From Lachnospiraceae bacterium (GTDB taxonomy: Bacteria > Bacillota > Clostridia > Lachnospirales > Lachnospiraceae): 64,000 bases of DNA. This document shows, piece by piece, positions 36,242 through 45,740 of this stretch. The DNA lies in NCBI GenBank assembly GCA_024682075.1, contig JAIKZQ010000048.1, positions 1 to 64,000 on the forward strand, in the 5' to 3' direction. A model generated the notes under the pieces. The model was not told where the DNA came from. It saw only the letters and a list, made by a program, of their open reading frames with translations, and searched no databases. The position numbers were made by a program, and so were the translations under genes. Within the stretch, counting starts at the first letter, position 1, and each line of letters opens with the position of its first letter.

Positions 36242-39200
36242 CGATGTGCCATTCAGCACAAAAGAATAAGAATGCCGGTTTTACGCTGGTCGAGCTGATA
36301 GTAGTCCTGGTAGTTCTGGGAATACTTGCTTCGGCTGCGGTTTACGGAATATCCGGCTACATAGACATGACGACATTTAACAAGAATCAGGAAAATGCCG
36401 TCTCTGTATTTCAGTCCGCCCAGTCAGCGGTAAATCACATGTCCGAAAACGGAACTCTTGAAGACTGGGCTGCCACGGTTCCGACGATAGGAAGTCCCGA
36501 GGAATACCAGGCTGAAAATCCCGGAACAGGCGATACCGTTTATGACGAGACTTCCTTCAACTCCTTTGCTGCCGGAACGGACAATTCGGGCAGAAGCGTT
36601 CATATGCGCTATACCGTGTCATACGTTCCCGGCACTTCAAACGCACAGGGTGCTCTTATCGAAGCCCTCATCGGTAATGATTTCAAGGCAACCGATGTGT
36701 TCTCCGGCCTGATCACCATTGAATTCGACATAGAAAAATACGTCGACTCGCGCGGCAGGCTTCATTACGGTGCCGATGTATACGGAGTTTTCTACGACAC
36801 CAGAAGATCTTCCTGGGATGCGCTCAGCAGAAATAACAATGATGCAATAACGGTCCCCTACAGGGATTATGATTACAGAAGATATACAAGCCTTGTAGGA
36901 TATTGCAACACCCTGTCCTCCGCAGTCGACACCGTTGCGGTTCCCGGCGGCAGGATACTCGATCAGATACTCTTCACTCTCAGAAACGGTGAGACTCTCG
37001 ACCTGACCTGGTCAGCAACTTCCGAGGGAAAACCCATAACCGGAACTCCTTCCCAGATCCATTATTCATTCACTCTCTATGATGACTACACCAAGACAAG
37101 GCTGTGCGATCTTGTCGTGGATGAGAACTCCATATTCTCCGGAACTCCAGGCCAGATGCTTTCAACTCTGGATCTTTACACCACATTGCAGTTCGACAAA
37201 GATACAGATTTCGTTGAAGGCAAAACCGACACCATTGTCATATCCGGAACTCCTCATACGATCGTGTACACCAAGGAAGTTGTCACCGATGAGCACAATA
37301 CCCTGATAACCATCTACAGGGCTTCTTTTGAGACGGTTGCCAAGGTTTACGTTCACACCGGCGCAACTGCCTTCAATTATGACTACCTTACCAGGGATCA
37401 GGTCCAGAACAGCCTGTACAATTTCCCCATCACAGTCTCATATGAGATCCATGACGGAGACGGCGTATCCGACCGTATCTCCTACACTCTTTCTCTTGAT
37501 GCGATGATGAGCAGGAATGTGATAGAAGTTGATGCCGACAATTCCAAGACTCTCAATTACGACATATCCAGGCTCTTCTCCACACTCGGAACCGTCCATA
37601 ACAATAATTACAGGAATGTTCCCTACAACATATACGCAACAATGTCCGCATCTCCGAATACTTTCCACGATGCTTCTCTTTCCGCGTGCAACGATTCTTC
37701 CGATTTCATTGCAACGGAAGTGATGTATGCAAAGAGAGCATATGACGATCCCGTATATCTGCAGGCTGACGGCACCTATAGTTACTCCGCTACTGCTGCC
37801 GCAAAAGATGGCGGATATGCTGTCGTGAACACTTATTTCGGCGACCTGGGATCCGGAAGCCTCGGAACTGACAATCCTTCAGGCGGATCTGCCGTAATCA
37901 CCTCTTTCAGGCATCTGTATAACATCAGGATGCTTCAGGCGTATACATATTCCGTAAACTATAAGATCTCAAGAAATCTCAACTGGTACACCACAACTCC
38001 TTCAGGATACAAGAGTGATGTCAGGGTCTACTCGGCAAATGTCGGCGGAACCGCCCTTGTTCCCGCATCACCCGTGCCCGCAGAATACGGTCTTTCATAC
38101 GGTTCGAGACTCGGAGTGGTATCATTCCCCGCAATCCCTTCGCTGAATTCAATATCAACTCTCACCGCAGGCGATAATCCGCTGTCTTCGGAAACGGACA
38201 AGACCTCGATCATCAATAACGTTCAGATGAGAGCCTCATCCTTTATTCCCGCAAACGATGAAGGATTCGGTCTCATATGCTCAAACGAAGGATCCGTCAT
38301 CAACATCAGGATCAACGGTCTCTCACTGATGCTTGCAAATACTGCTGACGGTTCTCTTGATGACATGAGCACCATCGTCAGTTCAATGAACAACGCGGCA
38401 CTCTTCATGCTGACTGCCGCAGCTGACAATGCCGATCTGGAAAAACCTGTCGGCGGACTCATCGGTTATAACAAAGGTGTCCTCGGATCCGGCTCGCTGA
38501 CGGAAGGCAACACGATATCTCTCAGTAACTGTCACATCATGGCAGGAACCTGGTCAGGCTCGGCATGGAACCTCTATGCAAACTCTTCGTCCTGCGGAGG
38601 AATCGTCGGAACAAATGAAAACTCAGATCCCGATGCAGTTTCCGCATACGGCAAGATTGAATTCACGGGTGTCTCCTCAGTCATAGGATGCAGTTATGTC
38701 GGAGGAATCATCGGATATAACAATGCAAATGTCGAGGCGCTTCTCAAAGTCGACAACTCATTGAACACCGGAGGATCGCTCTTCACCCCCGATCCCGACA
38801 CACCGACATACGTAATCGCCGGAAGGGAGATGGCAGTCGGAGGCGCAATAGGATACTCGGGAGCAGGCAAGCACTTTTCACAGAGTGATCCTGGCACCAC
38901 ACACAGCGTAGATCTGTATACGGGAGTCGTCACCATGACCGCCGGAACAGATCCGGAGTATGCGATCGATGTGATCCTTGATCAGAATTCACGCATCATA
39001 AGCAGGGGCACCACAGCATGTATAGGTGTGGGCGGAGCTGTCGGACAGATAAATAATTATCCCGGCATGCTCCTCAGCATACAGGTGTCCAACGAAGGCA
39101 TCATACTGAATAACTCTCATGCACTTGGCGGAGCTGTCGGATATATAAACGGCGGTACCGCATCAAGGATGTATATCTCGGCATACAACTCCGGAAAGAT

Positions 39201-41628
39201 CGGAACAGAGAACGGAACTGCCGTCTTTGGAGCAAGCACCACGGGAACCGGCGGTGCAATAGGCAGAATTGAGAATTTCGGATATGTCACCAACATCATC
39301 CGCGTATCCTCGGAAAATGAAGGACAGGTATTCGGCAAGATAACCGACGATCTGTCAGAGGCCGGCGTAGGTGGCGCAATAGGATCCGTCACGGCAACAT
39401 GGTCCGTGGATCCCATATATATCGTCAGAAGCGATAATTCCGGCAAGATATACGGGGATACTCCCTCCACTTCACTTGCCACCGAAGTAGCAATCCTGGG
39501 TAACTACAACCTCTTCGGCGTAGGAGGTGCAGTTGGTCTGTTTAAATATGCCCCTCATGCAAGTTCGGTCTATTGCGTGATGGAAGAGAATTCCTCGGTT
39601 ACTGCAGGCGGCAACAATGCCGGAGGATCGGTCGGATGCCAGAGACTTCCCATGAAGGAAGAACAGGCTCTTGCACAGGCCAGCACTATAGCACCGACAT
39701 ATACGACATTCTCAGCGGATCTGTGCAGCGGTGCGGAGGTCACTGCAGGTGCTTACAACGCGGGCGGAGCTGCGGGCAACCTCTGCGACCTTAACAGTAA
39801 CACCAGGCTGATCGCCAGGGTAATGGACGGTGAGGTCAAAGTCTCATCCGTCGGCAACACAGGCGGCGTTGCCGGAAGATTCGTCCAGACCAATTCCATA
39901 GGAAGCGCAGGATCATTCCTGCTTCTTGTGGGTAATGATTCCAACCCCACTCTCACAGTCAGATCCTGCAATGCATCAGCTACAGAACCTGCAGCCGGAA
40001 ATGAAAATGCAGGCGGTCTTGCCGGTCTGTCCGGATCGACCGTTGATTTCGAAGTTGCACTGGTAATGCCCACTCAGCAGGATACCAACCTTCTTAACAT
40101 AAAGGTCGAAAGTTACGACAACGCCGGTGGAATTGTCGGACAGATGAGAGGCAATCTTGACGGAGGATCCAACAAGAACCTTACGATCCCCACTCTCTTC
40201 CTGACGCTCAATTCCGGTTCCTATGTCAAGGCATTCGGATCGAATGCAGGCGGCGCGATCGGACTTCTCAAGAACATCAACACGCTTTCTTCAAGCCTGA
40301 TGTTCAGCTCCGAAACCGGAACCAGCGTGAGCGCTGTAACGGGCAATTGCGGCGGATGCATCGGTAATGCAGAAAGTACGACCGCATTCAATATAGTAGG
40401 AAACATCCTGACTAGCGGAACCCTCATAAGCCTTGAAGGCGGTGCGAATGTCGGAGGATGCATAGGCAAGGCAGAAAGCGACAAAGACTTCAAAATCACA
40501 GGATCCGTCACCACAACCGGCACAAGCATAGGCATCAAGGGTACCGACAATGTCGGCGGATGCATGGGCAGAATAGTATTCAGCCAGAATACCAATTCTA
40601 CGATCATCAATGCTCCTGTCACATACGAATGCCACGATTCTTTCATCGAAGGCAATGATAATGTCGGTGGTGTAATAGGCACCGCATACAAAGGATATTA
40701 TAAAAACAACATCGAATATAAAGGATATAACTGTACCATAAAAGGACATGACAATGTCGGTGGTGTAATAGGCTATTCCGTTCAGGTGCTTTCAGATAAA
40801 CCGCTTCTGGCTTCCACATACGAGCAGTTCACGCTGGAAGGAAATAATAATGTGGGCGGCATTTTGGGATATCTGGAAGGAATCTATCCCTCCGATCAGA
40901 ATAAAAACTGGATTCATAGAATGACCATCACGATCAACGGAAACGCCTCCATCTCCGGAACCGGATATGTAGCAGGAACCACAGGTTACATCATGAAGTC
41001 CCAGTACTCCCAGTCAGGCCTCGTGCTGGCAAGCGGCGCATCGCTTTCAATAACCTCGAGTGCGGGAGCAGCCGGAGGCATCATCGGCGGCATGCAGGAT
41101 ATGATCATAGGTCCCGGAGAAGGTTACACAGTAGTCACCTGCAACAGCGAAAGTGCGCTCAGCATAACAGGTTCTACCTGTGCCGGCGGAATCGTGGGTT
41201 ACAATTCCGGAAAGATCAACGCCAGGGATATAGGCTTTGTGCTCAGTTCCGGCGCAGTGGTGAACATCACTTCAACCGCTGCAGGTTCCGGCGCCGGCGG
41301 TTTCATAGGCATCATAGGCAACAATAACGATAGCAATAACAATAACTATGCCCTTGCAAGGACCAAGAACCGCAACACCACGCTCTGCAACAACAATAAC
41401 GGAACCATCAACATCAGGTCCGACAACGGATATGCAGGCGGAATCGTTGGCATCAATTACGGAATACTCGGTGACATAAACAACAACTGGACACCGAAAG
41501 TGTCCGACAATCCTACATTTTCATTCATCGTTCCCGCGAACGTGAACATATACGGTACCGCATATGACAGAGTCGTGGGGCTGAACAATACCGCTCATCC
41601 TACGTGGGAAAATTATAAAGTCGGATAA
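36238..41628 (+). CDS. Giant pilin-like protein with GLUG-type repeats
   Basis: A 1796-residue protein. The N-terminus carries a canonical prepilin site, NAG/FTLVELIVVLVVLGILASA, with Glu5. Residues ~70-700 are beta-rich without a recognised fold. From about residue 738 to 1734 there are about 26 repeats with core GGxxG, such as VGGLIGYNKG, CGGIVGTNEN, LGGAVGYING, NVGGVIGYSV and AGGIVGINYG, matching the GLUG pattern of beta-helix adhesins. Ordinary pilins are 130-200 residues, so this is likely an adhesin that is built into or caps the pilus by its pilin head. No LPXTG or membrane anchor follows the repeats. It overlaps the previous gene by 4 nt. Confidence 0.88.
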   Translation: MTMCHSAQKNKNAGFTLVELIVVLVVLGILASAAVYGISGYIDMTTFNKNQENAVSVFQSAQSAVNHMSENGTLEDWAATVPTIGSPEEYQAENPGTGDTVYDETSFNSFAAGTDNSGRSVHMRYTVSYVPGTSNAQGALIEALIGNDFKATDVFSGLITIEFDIEKYVDSRGRLHYGADVYGVFYDTRRSSWDALSRNNNDAITVPYRDYDYRRYTSLVGYCNTLSSAVDTVAVPGGRILDQILFTLRNGETLDLTWSATSEGKPITGTPSQIHYSFTLYDDYTKTRLCDLVVDENSIFSGTPGQMLSTLDLYTTLQFDKDTDFVEGKTDTIVISGTPHTIVYTKEVVTDEHNTLITIYRASFETVAKVYVHTGATAFNYDYLTRDQVQNSLYNFPITVSYEIHDGDGVSDRISYTLSLDAMMSRNVIEVDADNSKTLNYDISRLFSTLGTVHNNNYRNVPYNIYATMSASPNTFHDASLSACNDSSDFIATEVMYAKRAYDDPVYLQADGTYSYSATAAAKDGGYAVVNTYFGDLGSGSLGTDNPSGGSAVITSFRHLYNIRMLQAYTYSVNYKISRNLNWYTTTPSGYKSDVRVYSANVGGTALVPASPVPAEYGLSYGSRLGVVSFPAIPSLNSISTLTAGDNPLSSETDKTSIINNVQMRASSFIPANDEGFGLICSNEGSVINIRINGLSLMLANTADGSLDDMSTIVSSMNNAALFMLTAAADNADLEKPVGGLIGYNKGVLGSGSLTEGNTISLSNCHIMAGTWSGSAWNLYANSSSCGGIVGTNENSDPDAVSAYGKIEFTGVSSVIGCSYVGGIIGYNNANVEALLKVDNSLNTGGSLFTPDPDTPTYVIAGREMAVGGAIGYSGAGKHFSQSDPGTTHSVDLYTGVVTMTAGTDPEYAIDVILDQNSRIISRGTTACIGVGGAVGQINNYPGMLLSIQVSNEGIILNNSHALGGAVGYINGGTASRMYISAYNSGKIGTENGTAVFGASTTGTGGAIGRIENFGYVTNIIRVSSENEGQVFGKITDDLSEAGVGGAIGSVTATWSVDPIYIVRSDNSGKIYGDTPSTSLATEVAILGNYNLFGVGGAVGLFKYAPHASSVYCVMEENSSVTAGGNNAGGSVGCQRLPMKEEQALAQASTIAPTYTTFSADLCSGAEVTAGAYNAGGAAGNLCDLNSNTRLIARVMDGEVKVSSVGNTGGVAGRFVQTNSIGSAGSFLLLVGNDSNPTLTVRSCNASATEPAAGNENAGGLAGLSGSTVDFEVALVMPTQQDTNLLNIKVESYDNAGGIVGQMRGNLDGGSNKNLTIPTLFLTLNSGSYVKAFGSNAGGAIGLLKNINTLSSSLMFSSETGTSVSAVTGNCGGCIGNAESTTAFNIVGNILTSGTLISLEGGANVGGCIGKAESDKDFKITGSVTTTGTSIGIKGTDNVGGCMGRIVFSQNTNSTIINAPVTYECHDSFIEGNDNVGGVIGTAYKGYYKNNIEYKGYNCTIKGHDNVGGVIGYSVQVLSDKPLLASTYEQFTLEGNNNVGGILGYLEGIYPSDQNKNWIHRMTITINGNASISGTGYVAGTTGYIMKSQYSQSGLVLASGASLSITSSAGAAGGIIGGMQDMIIGPGEGYTVVTCNSESALSITGSTCAGGIVGYNSGKINARDIGFVLSSGAVVNITSTAAGSGAGGFIGIIGNNNDSNNNNYALARTKNRNTTLCNNNNGTINIRSDNGYAGGIVGINYGILGDINNNWTPKVSDNPTFSFIVPANVNIYGTAYDRVVGLNNTAHPTWENYKVG

Positions 41629-41643
41629 TAAAAGGTGAAAAAA

Positions 41644-42117
41644 GTGAGCGAAGAAAACAAGACAACTTTTATTGTTGAGACAATGCCAAACAAGATCAAG
41701 CGTTTCGCCTGGCTTATCATGCTGATTGGCCTGATCGGTGCCGGTCTCCTGATATGGGGCAACATCGGTGCAGGTGCAAGGGATGCACTAAGCCATGCAA
41801 AGGATATCCGTGTAGCTCTGAAGCTGATGTCTCTGGAGTACTACAGCAATGACTGCTCGATCTTCGATCCCGAATCGGAGAACGGACTTGTACCCGGTGC
41901 GCTTGAGAAGCTCAGTTCCACAATTCCGATAGATGGCGAACTCTGCGTGACAGGATGGGACCGGGAGAACAACATTCCGCTGTCCTTCACCTACAGGGAA
42001 GGTAAATATCTGGTGGAATACAAAGACATCGGACAAGGTGACGGAACATACGGAATGAACGGTGACTGGATCGTTTATTGCGATTTCAAGGTACTTGAAT
42101 ACACTACGGGGGATTAA
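41644..42117 (+). CDS. Membrane-anchored pilus-operon protein, unknown
   Basis: A 157-residue protein with a basic pre-membrane segment (MPNKIKRF), one helix at about 22-43 and an extracytoplasmic domain. ARDALSHAKDIRVALKLMS looks like the alpha-helical spine of a pilin, yet there is no prepilin cleavage site. The start GTG 41644 has GGTGA 5 nt upstream; a GTG at 41635 lacks a ribosome site. It lies between the giant pilin and the pilC gene, so an assembly or anchoring role is likely. Confidence 0.6.
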   Translation: MSEENKTTFIVETMPNKIKRFAWLIMLIGLIGAGLLIWGNIGAGARDALSHAKDIRVALKLMSLEYYSNDCSIFDPESENGLVPGALEKLSSTIPIDGELCVTGWDRENNIPLSFTYREGKYLVEYKDIGQGDGTYGMNGDWIVYCDFKVLEYTTGD

Positions 42118-42131
42118 AGAGAAGAAAAGAC

Positions 42132-43328
42132 ATGCCAGAATACAGATACACAGCACAAACAGAACAGGGAAAACAGATCAAGGGCAGACTGAGTGCATCC
42201 GATGAAAGAGAACTCAAGAAAAGGCTTCACGACAAGCATCAGACCCTATTGTATTCCGAAGAGATCGTCAAGCAGGTCATGCTCAAGCCTCTGAAGAAAT
42301 CTCAGCTCTCCGATTTCTGCAGACAGATAGGCGAGCTGATCAAATCGGGCATTTCCATCTTAAGAGCGCTGGAAATAGAGGGTGCGGACGAATCGATCAC
42401 GCCTTATGAAAAGGATCTCTACATAAGATTAAGAGACCGCATCGTTCAGGGTATCTCTCTCTCGATGGCGATGGAAGAACTTAAGCCTGCATTTCCGCCA
42501 CTGCTCATCAGCATGTTCAGGGCCGCAGAGACATCCGGTAATCTGGATTCCACCGCTCTCAGACTTGCGGAACAGTATCAGAAGGAAAACGAACTCGAAT
42601 CCGAAGCCAAGAGCGCAATGACCTATCCCAAGATACTTACTTTTCTCCTGGTTGCAGTTGTGATGATAATCTTCGGATTCATCATGCCGCAGTTTGAAGA
42701 TCTCTTCAGCGAGATGCCGAAGCTTCCGCTCGCAACAAGGATACTGCTTGGGATCAGTGATTTCGTTGCATCATACTGGTATCTGATCATCATCATGGCC
42801 GTGCTGGTATGGATCTTCGGCGGCATCGTGGCAAGGATACCTCAGGTAAGACTGCAGATTGACAAGTTCAAGGTGAAAGGTCCTTTGGGAAAGCTTCAGA
42901 AAGTCATCTATTCCGCAAGATTTGCCCGCACCATGAGTTCCCTGTATTCTGCGGGAATACCGATCGACCAGTGTCTTGCCATCGCACGTCAGACTATAGG
43001 CAATGTCTACATTGAGCTTCAGTTCGACCAGGTCATCAAGGCAGTTCAGGCAGGAGGTCTCCTCTCCGATGCACTTGATGAGGTCGACGGATTCGTTTCC
43101 AAGCTTTCATCGGTCGTCAGAGTAGGTGAAGAAACAGGATCTCTTGATTCCATGCTGACAAGCGCTGCAGACAACCTTGATTTCGCATCCGAACAGGCAT
43201 TGATGCGAATGGTCAAGTATATAGAACCGGTAATGATCATAATCATGGCTATCATAGTCGGATTCATAATGATCGGTGTCATACTTCCGATCTACCAGTC
43301 TTATTCAACAATCGGAGCAGGTCAGTAA
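42132..43328 (+). CDS. pilC: Type IV pilus inner-membrane platform protein PilC/GspF
   Basis: A 398-residue protein of normal PilC length with two T2SSF domains. MPEYRYTAQTEQGKQIKGRLSA-like start, FCRQIGELIKSGISILRALE, a first membrane block near 165-190 and 215-235, the second domain FARTMSSLYSAGIPIDQCLA, and a C-terminal helix IIIMAIIVGFIMIGVILPIY. It couples the cytoplasmic ATPase to the growing pilus. Gene spacing of 14 nt to the previous stop indicates one operon. Confidence 0.95.
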   Translation: MPEYRYTAQTEQGKQIKGRLSASDERELKKRLHDKHQTLLYSEEIVKQVMLKPLKKSQLSDFCRQIGELIKSGISILRALEIEGADESITPYEKDLYIRLRDRIVQGISLSMAMEELKPAFPPLLISMFRAAETSGNLDSTALRLAEQYQKENELESEAKSAMTYPKILTFLLVAVVMIIFGFIMPQFEDLFSEMPKLPLATRILLGISDFVASYWYLIIIMAVLVWIFGGIVARIPQVRLQIDKFKVKGPLGKLQKVIYSARFARTMSSLYSAGIPIDQCLAIARQTIGNVYIELQFDQVIKAVQAGGLLSDALDEVDGFVSKLSSVVRVGEETGSLDSMLTSAADNLDFASEQALMRMVKYIEPVMIIIMAIIVGFIMIGVILPIYQSYSTIGAGQ

Positions 43329-43352
43329 AATTTTTATTGCGGGAGTGAGAAT

Positions 43353-44831
43353 ATGTCCGTATCAGTATTTTTTTCAAACAAGAACATACAGGTCATCGTG
43401 GGAAAAAGCAGCGGAAAGTCTATCTACATAGACAAGCTCATTGAAGTTCCCATGCCCGAGAATGCCATCTTAAACGGTGTCATCATAGAAGGCGAAACCG
43501 AAAGCATCATCAAAAAACTTAAGGAGATCTGGACCGGTAACGGGCTGAAGGGAAACGTTGACCTCATAATCAACAGCCCGCAGTTCATATCGAACCGCAC
43601 CACCATGCCGCTCATCCCCAACGTGAGCAAGGCAACAGACTATCTGGACAAGCAGAATTCCGATGAATTCGGCAGATTCGATTCACCCATAAAGGGCTGG
43701 TATCTTCTCAGGACCAACAAAAAAGAAAATACCCAGGACGTCGTGACCGAAGTCGCCGAAAGAACCTTCATCGAAACCTACATTAAGATATTCAGTGAAG
43801 CAGGCATAACGCTTAATTCCGTCCACGACGGTGTCAGCCTTGCGACTGAGCTTCTTGCGACATGTGTCCATGACCAGACTGCCATATACATGATCAAGGA
43901 TGCCCAGATGCTCGTCACCATCCTCTACGAAAAGGGCAAGTATTATTACAACTCCACAAGACGTCTTTTCCAGGATGACGGAACACAGGAATTCGCTGCG
44001 GAGATCAGGAGCAACATATCGGGTGTAAGGCAGTTCGCCAATTCCCAGCATCTCGAATCGGCCATCACGGATGTGTATTTTGCGGGAATGAGCAGTGATG
44101 ACGTCGGAATGCTCCAAGGGTACCTTGCAGATACCGATCCCGACATCACCGTGCACGGAACGGTAGCACCTTCGCACATTCACTTCAAGAAATGGAATGA
44201 CCGTCTCACATCATTCATCTATCCCGTTGCCGGACTTGTCGTTCCCAAGACAGGATTCTCCGTACTTAAGGCGATAAGAAAAAATGATGAAGCATATGCC
44301 AGGAAAGTCGAGCTGATCAAGAAAGGCATTCCGGTTGCCATACTCACGGGCGTTCTGCTCATCATCACTCTTTTCCTGCTTGCCGTTCGCATCAGCACCG
44401 CAAACAGGCTGAGCAAGCTTGAGCAATACAACAACAAGCCGGAAGTCATACAGGGATCGATGCAATATGACGCGCTGGTGACAAGATCGGGAAGGTACGG
44501 AGACAGGCAGGGCGGAGTAGATCTGCTTCGTGAATACATCGATTCGTATCCCATACCTGATTCATCGATCAATAAACAGATAAGTGAGGCCGCCAGAAGC
44601 GAGGACGTCACGATAGAGTTCAATTCATACAATGCGGACAGCGGTGTCTTCGCCACCACCGCTTCTTCTTCCGAAGTAGAGAAGATCCACAAGTTCATAG
44701 CCAGGCTTCTTGAAATGGATATCTTCGAGGATGTTGATTACACGGGATATACCTGGAACGACGGCGACGGAACCTGGTCGATCAAGGTCATCTGCACTCT
44801 CAGCGGACAGGCAGAAAAGGAGGAAGAATAA
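43353..44831 (+). CDS. PilM-PilN fusion protein
   Basis: A 492-residue protein. Residues 1-320 look like the actin-like PilM (SVFFSNKNIQVIVGK, then DLIINSPQFISNRTTMPLIP). A single membrane helix (AILTGVLLIITLFLLAV) at about 330-350 and an extracytoplasmic tail with a ferredoxin-like pattern (VEKIHKFIARLLEMDIFEDV) match PilN. In most bacteria these are two proteins that connect the ATPase to PilO. GGGAG precedes ATG 43353. The stop overlaps the PilO-like start by 1 nt. Fusion is confident from order of parts; exact domain limits are approximate. Confidence 0.8.
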   Translation: MSVSVFFSNKNIQVIVGKSSGKSIYIDKLIEVPMPENAILNGVIIEGETESIIKKLKEIWTGNGLKGNVDLIINSPQFISNRTTMPLIPNVSKATDYLDKQNSDEFGRFDSPIKGWYLLRTNKKENTQDVVTEVAERTFIETYIKIFSEAGITLNSVHDGVSLATELLATCVHDQTAIYMIKDAQMLVTILYEKGKYYYNSTRRLFQDDGTQEFAAEIRSNISGVRQFANSQHLESAITDVYFAGMSSDDVGMLQGYLADTDPDITVHGTVAPSHIHFKKWNDRLTSFIYPVAGLVVPKTGFSVLKAIRKNDEAYARKVELIKKGIPVAILTGVLLIITLFLLAVRISTANRLSKLEQYNNKPEVIQGSMQYDALVTRSGRYGDRQGGVDLLREYIDSYPIPDSSINKQISEAARSEDVTIEFNSYNADSGVFATTASSSEVEKIHKFIARLLEMDIFEDVDYTGYTWNDGDGTWSIKVICTLSGQAEKEEE

Positions 44832-45691
44832 TGAATCTCAGCACCACACTTACCACAAGGGATAAAAGACTCTTATACATGCTCCTGATGATAGTGATCA
44901 TCTTCCTGTTCGGATGGTGCCTCATAAGACCTCTTTACAAGAAGATAGTAGCTGATCAGGAAAGGATCGAGATTGCCGCATCGCTCAGAGCCACCAATGA
45001 GGCAAAACAGATCGGCTTTGCGTCTGCGGAGGCTCTCACCACAAGATTCAATGACGAGCTTGATTCATCAATATCACAGTATTATGACTACATGGACAGC
45101 TCTGAGATCGACAAGCTGGTAACATCCTATATCCTGAAAAAAGGAATGCAGGCAAGGGATCTGACGATACTGATGCCTGAAGGCTATGTCCTAGAAGAGC
45201 CTTATGCTTATTCGAATTTCACCACTGTTTCCACCTACGTTCCGGAAGAAACCGAGACCATGCTCGATATGGGAACAGCCAATGAAGTCACCGTTGAAGA
45301 AGAAAAAGTATCTTCCGGAAATTATTTCAGACATGCAGTGATGAATTTCCTGACCGGCAGTGAGACCTCACAGGTATCGATAATCCCGACTCCGATGGAA
45401 CAATACAATGAAGGTCTTGCATCCACGACAACGGAAAGTTCGGGGCTGTTATGCGTACAGCTCATCATCGTGGTAGAAGGAAGTCCCGAAACATGTCAGA
45501 AGATGATCGATGAACTGACACACAACCCTTCCGTAAGAGTCACAGGATTCAACTGGATATCTCTTGATCCGATCACATATCTTCAGGAAGACGGTTCGAT
45601 ACTGATCTATGAGAATGCCTCAAGACAGCTGGAGATCAGAGTCAATCTCTATATGAAGGATTACGTGGAGCCTGCAGCAAGCGCTTCATAA
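44831..45691 (+). CDS. PilO-like pilus assembly protein
   Basis: A 286-residue protein with a short cytoplasmic N-terminus (TLTTRDKRL), a membrane helix LLMIVIIFLFGWCLIRPLY and an extracytoplasmic region with two alpha/beta segments, the layout of PilO. The helical stretch around residues 45-75 could be the coiled coil that pairs with PilN. It directly follows the PilM-PilN fusion (TAATG overlap, AAGGAGG site), the order seen in pilMNO operons. Confidence 0.75.
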   Translation: MNLSTTLTTRDKRLLYMLLMIVIIFLFGWCLIRPLYKKIVADQERIEIAASLRATNEAKQIGFASAEALTTRFNDELDSSISQYYDYMDSSEIDKLVTSYILKKGMQARDLTILMPEGYVLEEPYAYSNFTTVSTYVPEETETMLDMGTANEVTVEEEKVSSGNYFRHAVMNFLTGSETSQVSIIPTPMEQYNEGLASTTTESSGLLCVQLIIVVEGSPETCQKMIDELTHNPSVRVTGFNWISLDPITYLQEDGSILIYENASRQLEIRVNLYMKDYVEPAASAS

Positions 45692-45740
45692 ATACAGATT
45701 CATCACTCTTCAGACATCATAATCTATTGGAGGATATGAA

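Noticed and set aside
38440..41470. Repeats in the giant pilin considered as a CRISPR-like or minisatellite array
   Set aside because: Repeats are in frame, degenerate and spaced irregularly; they encode GGxxG protein units.
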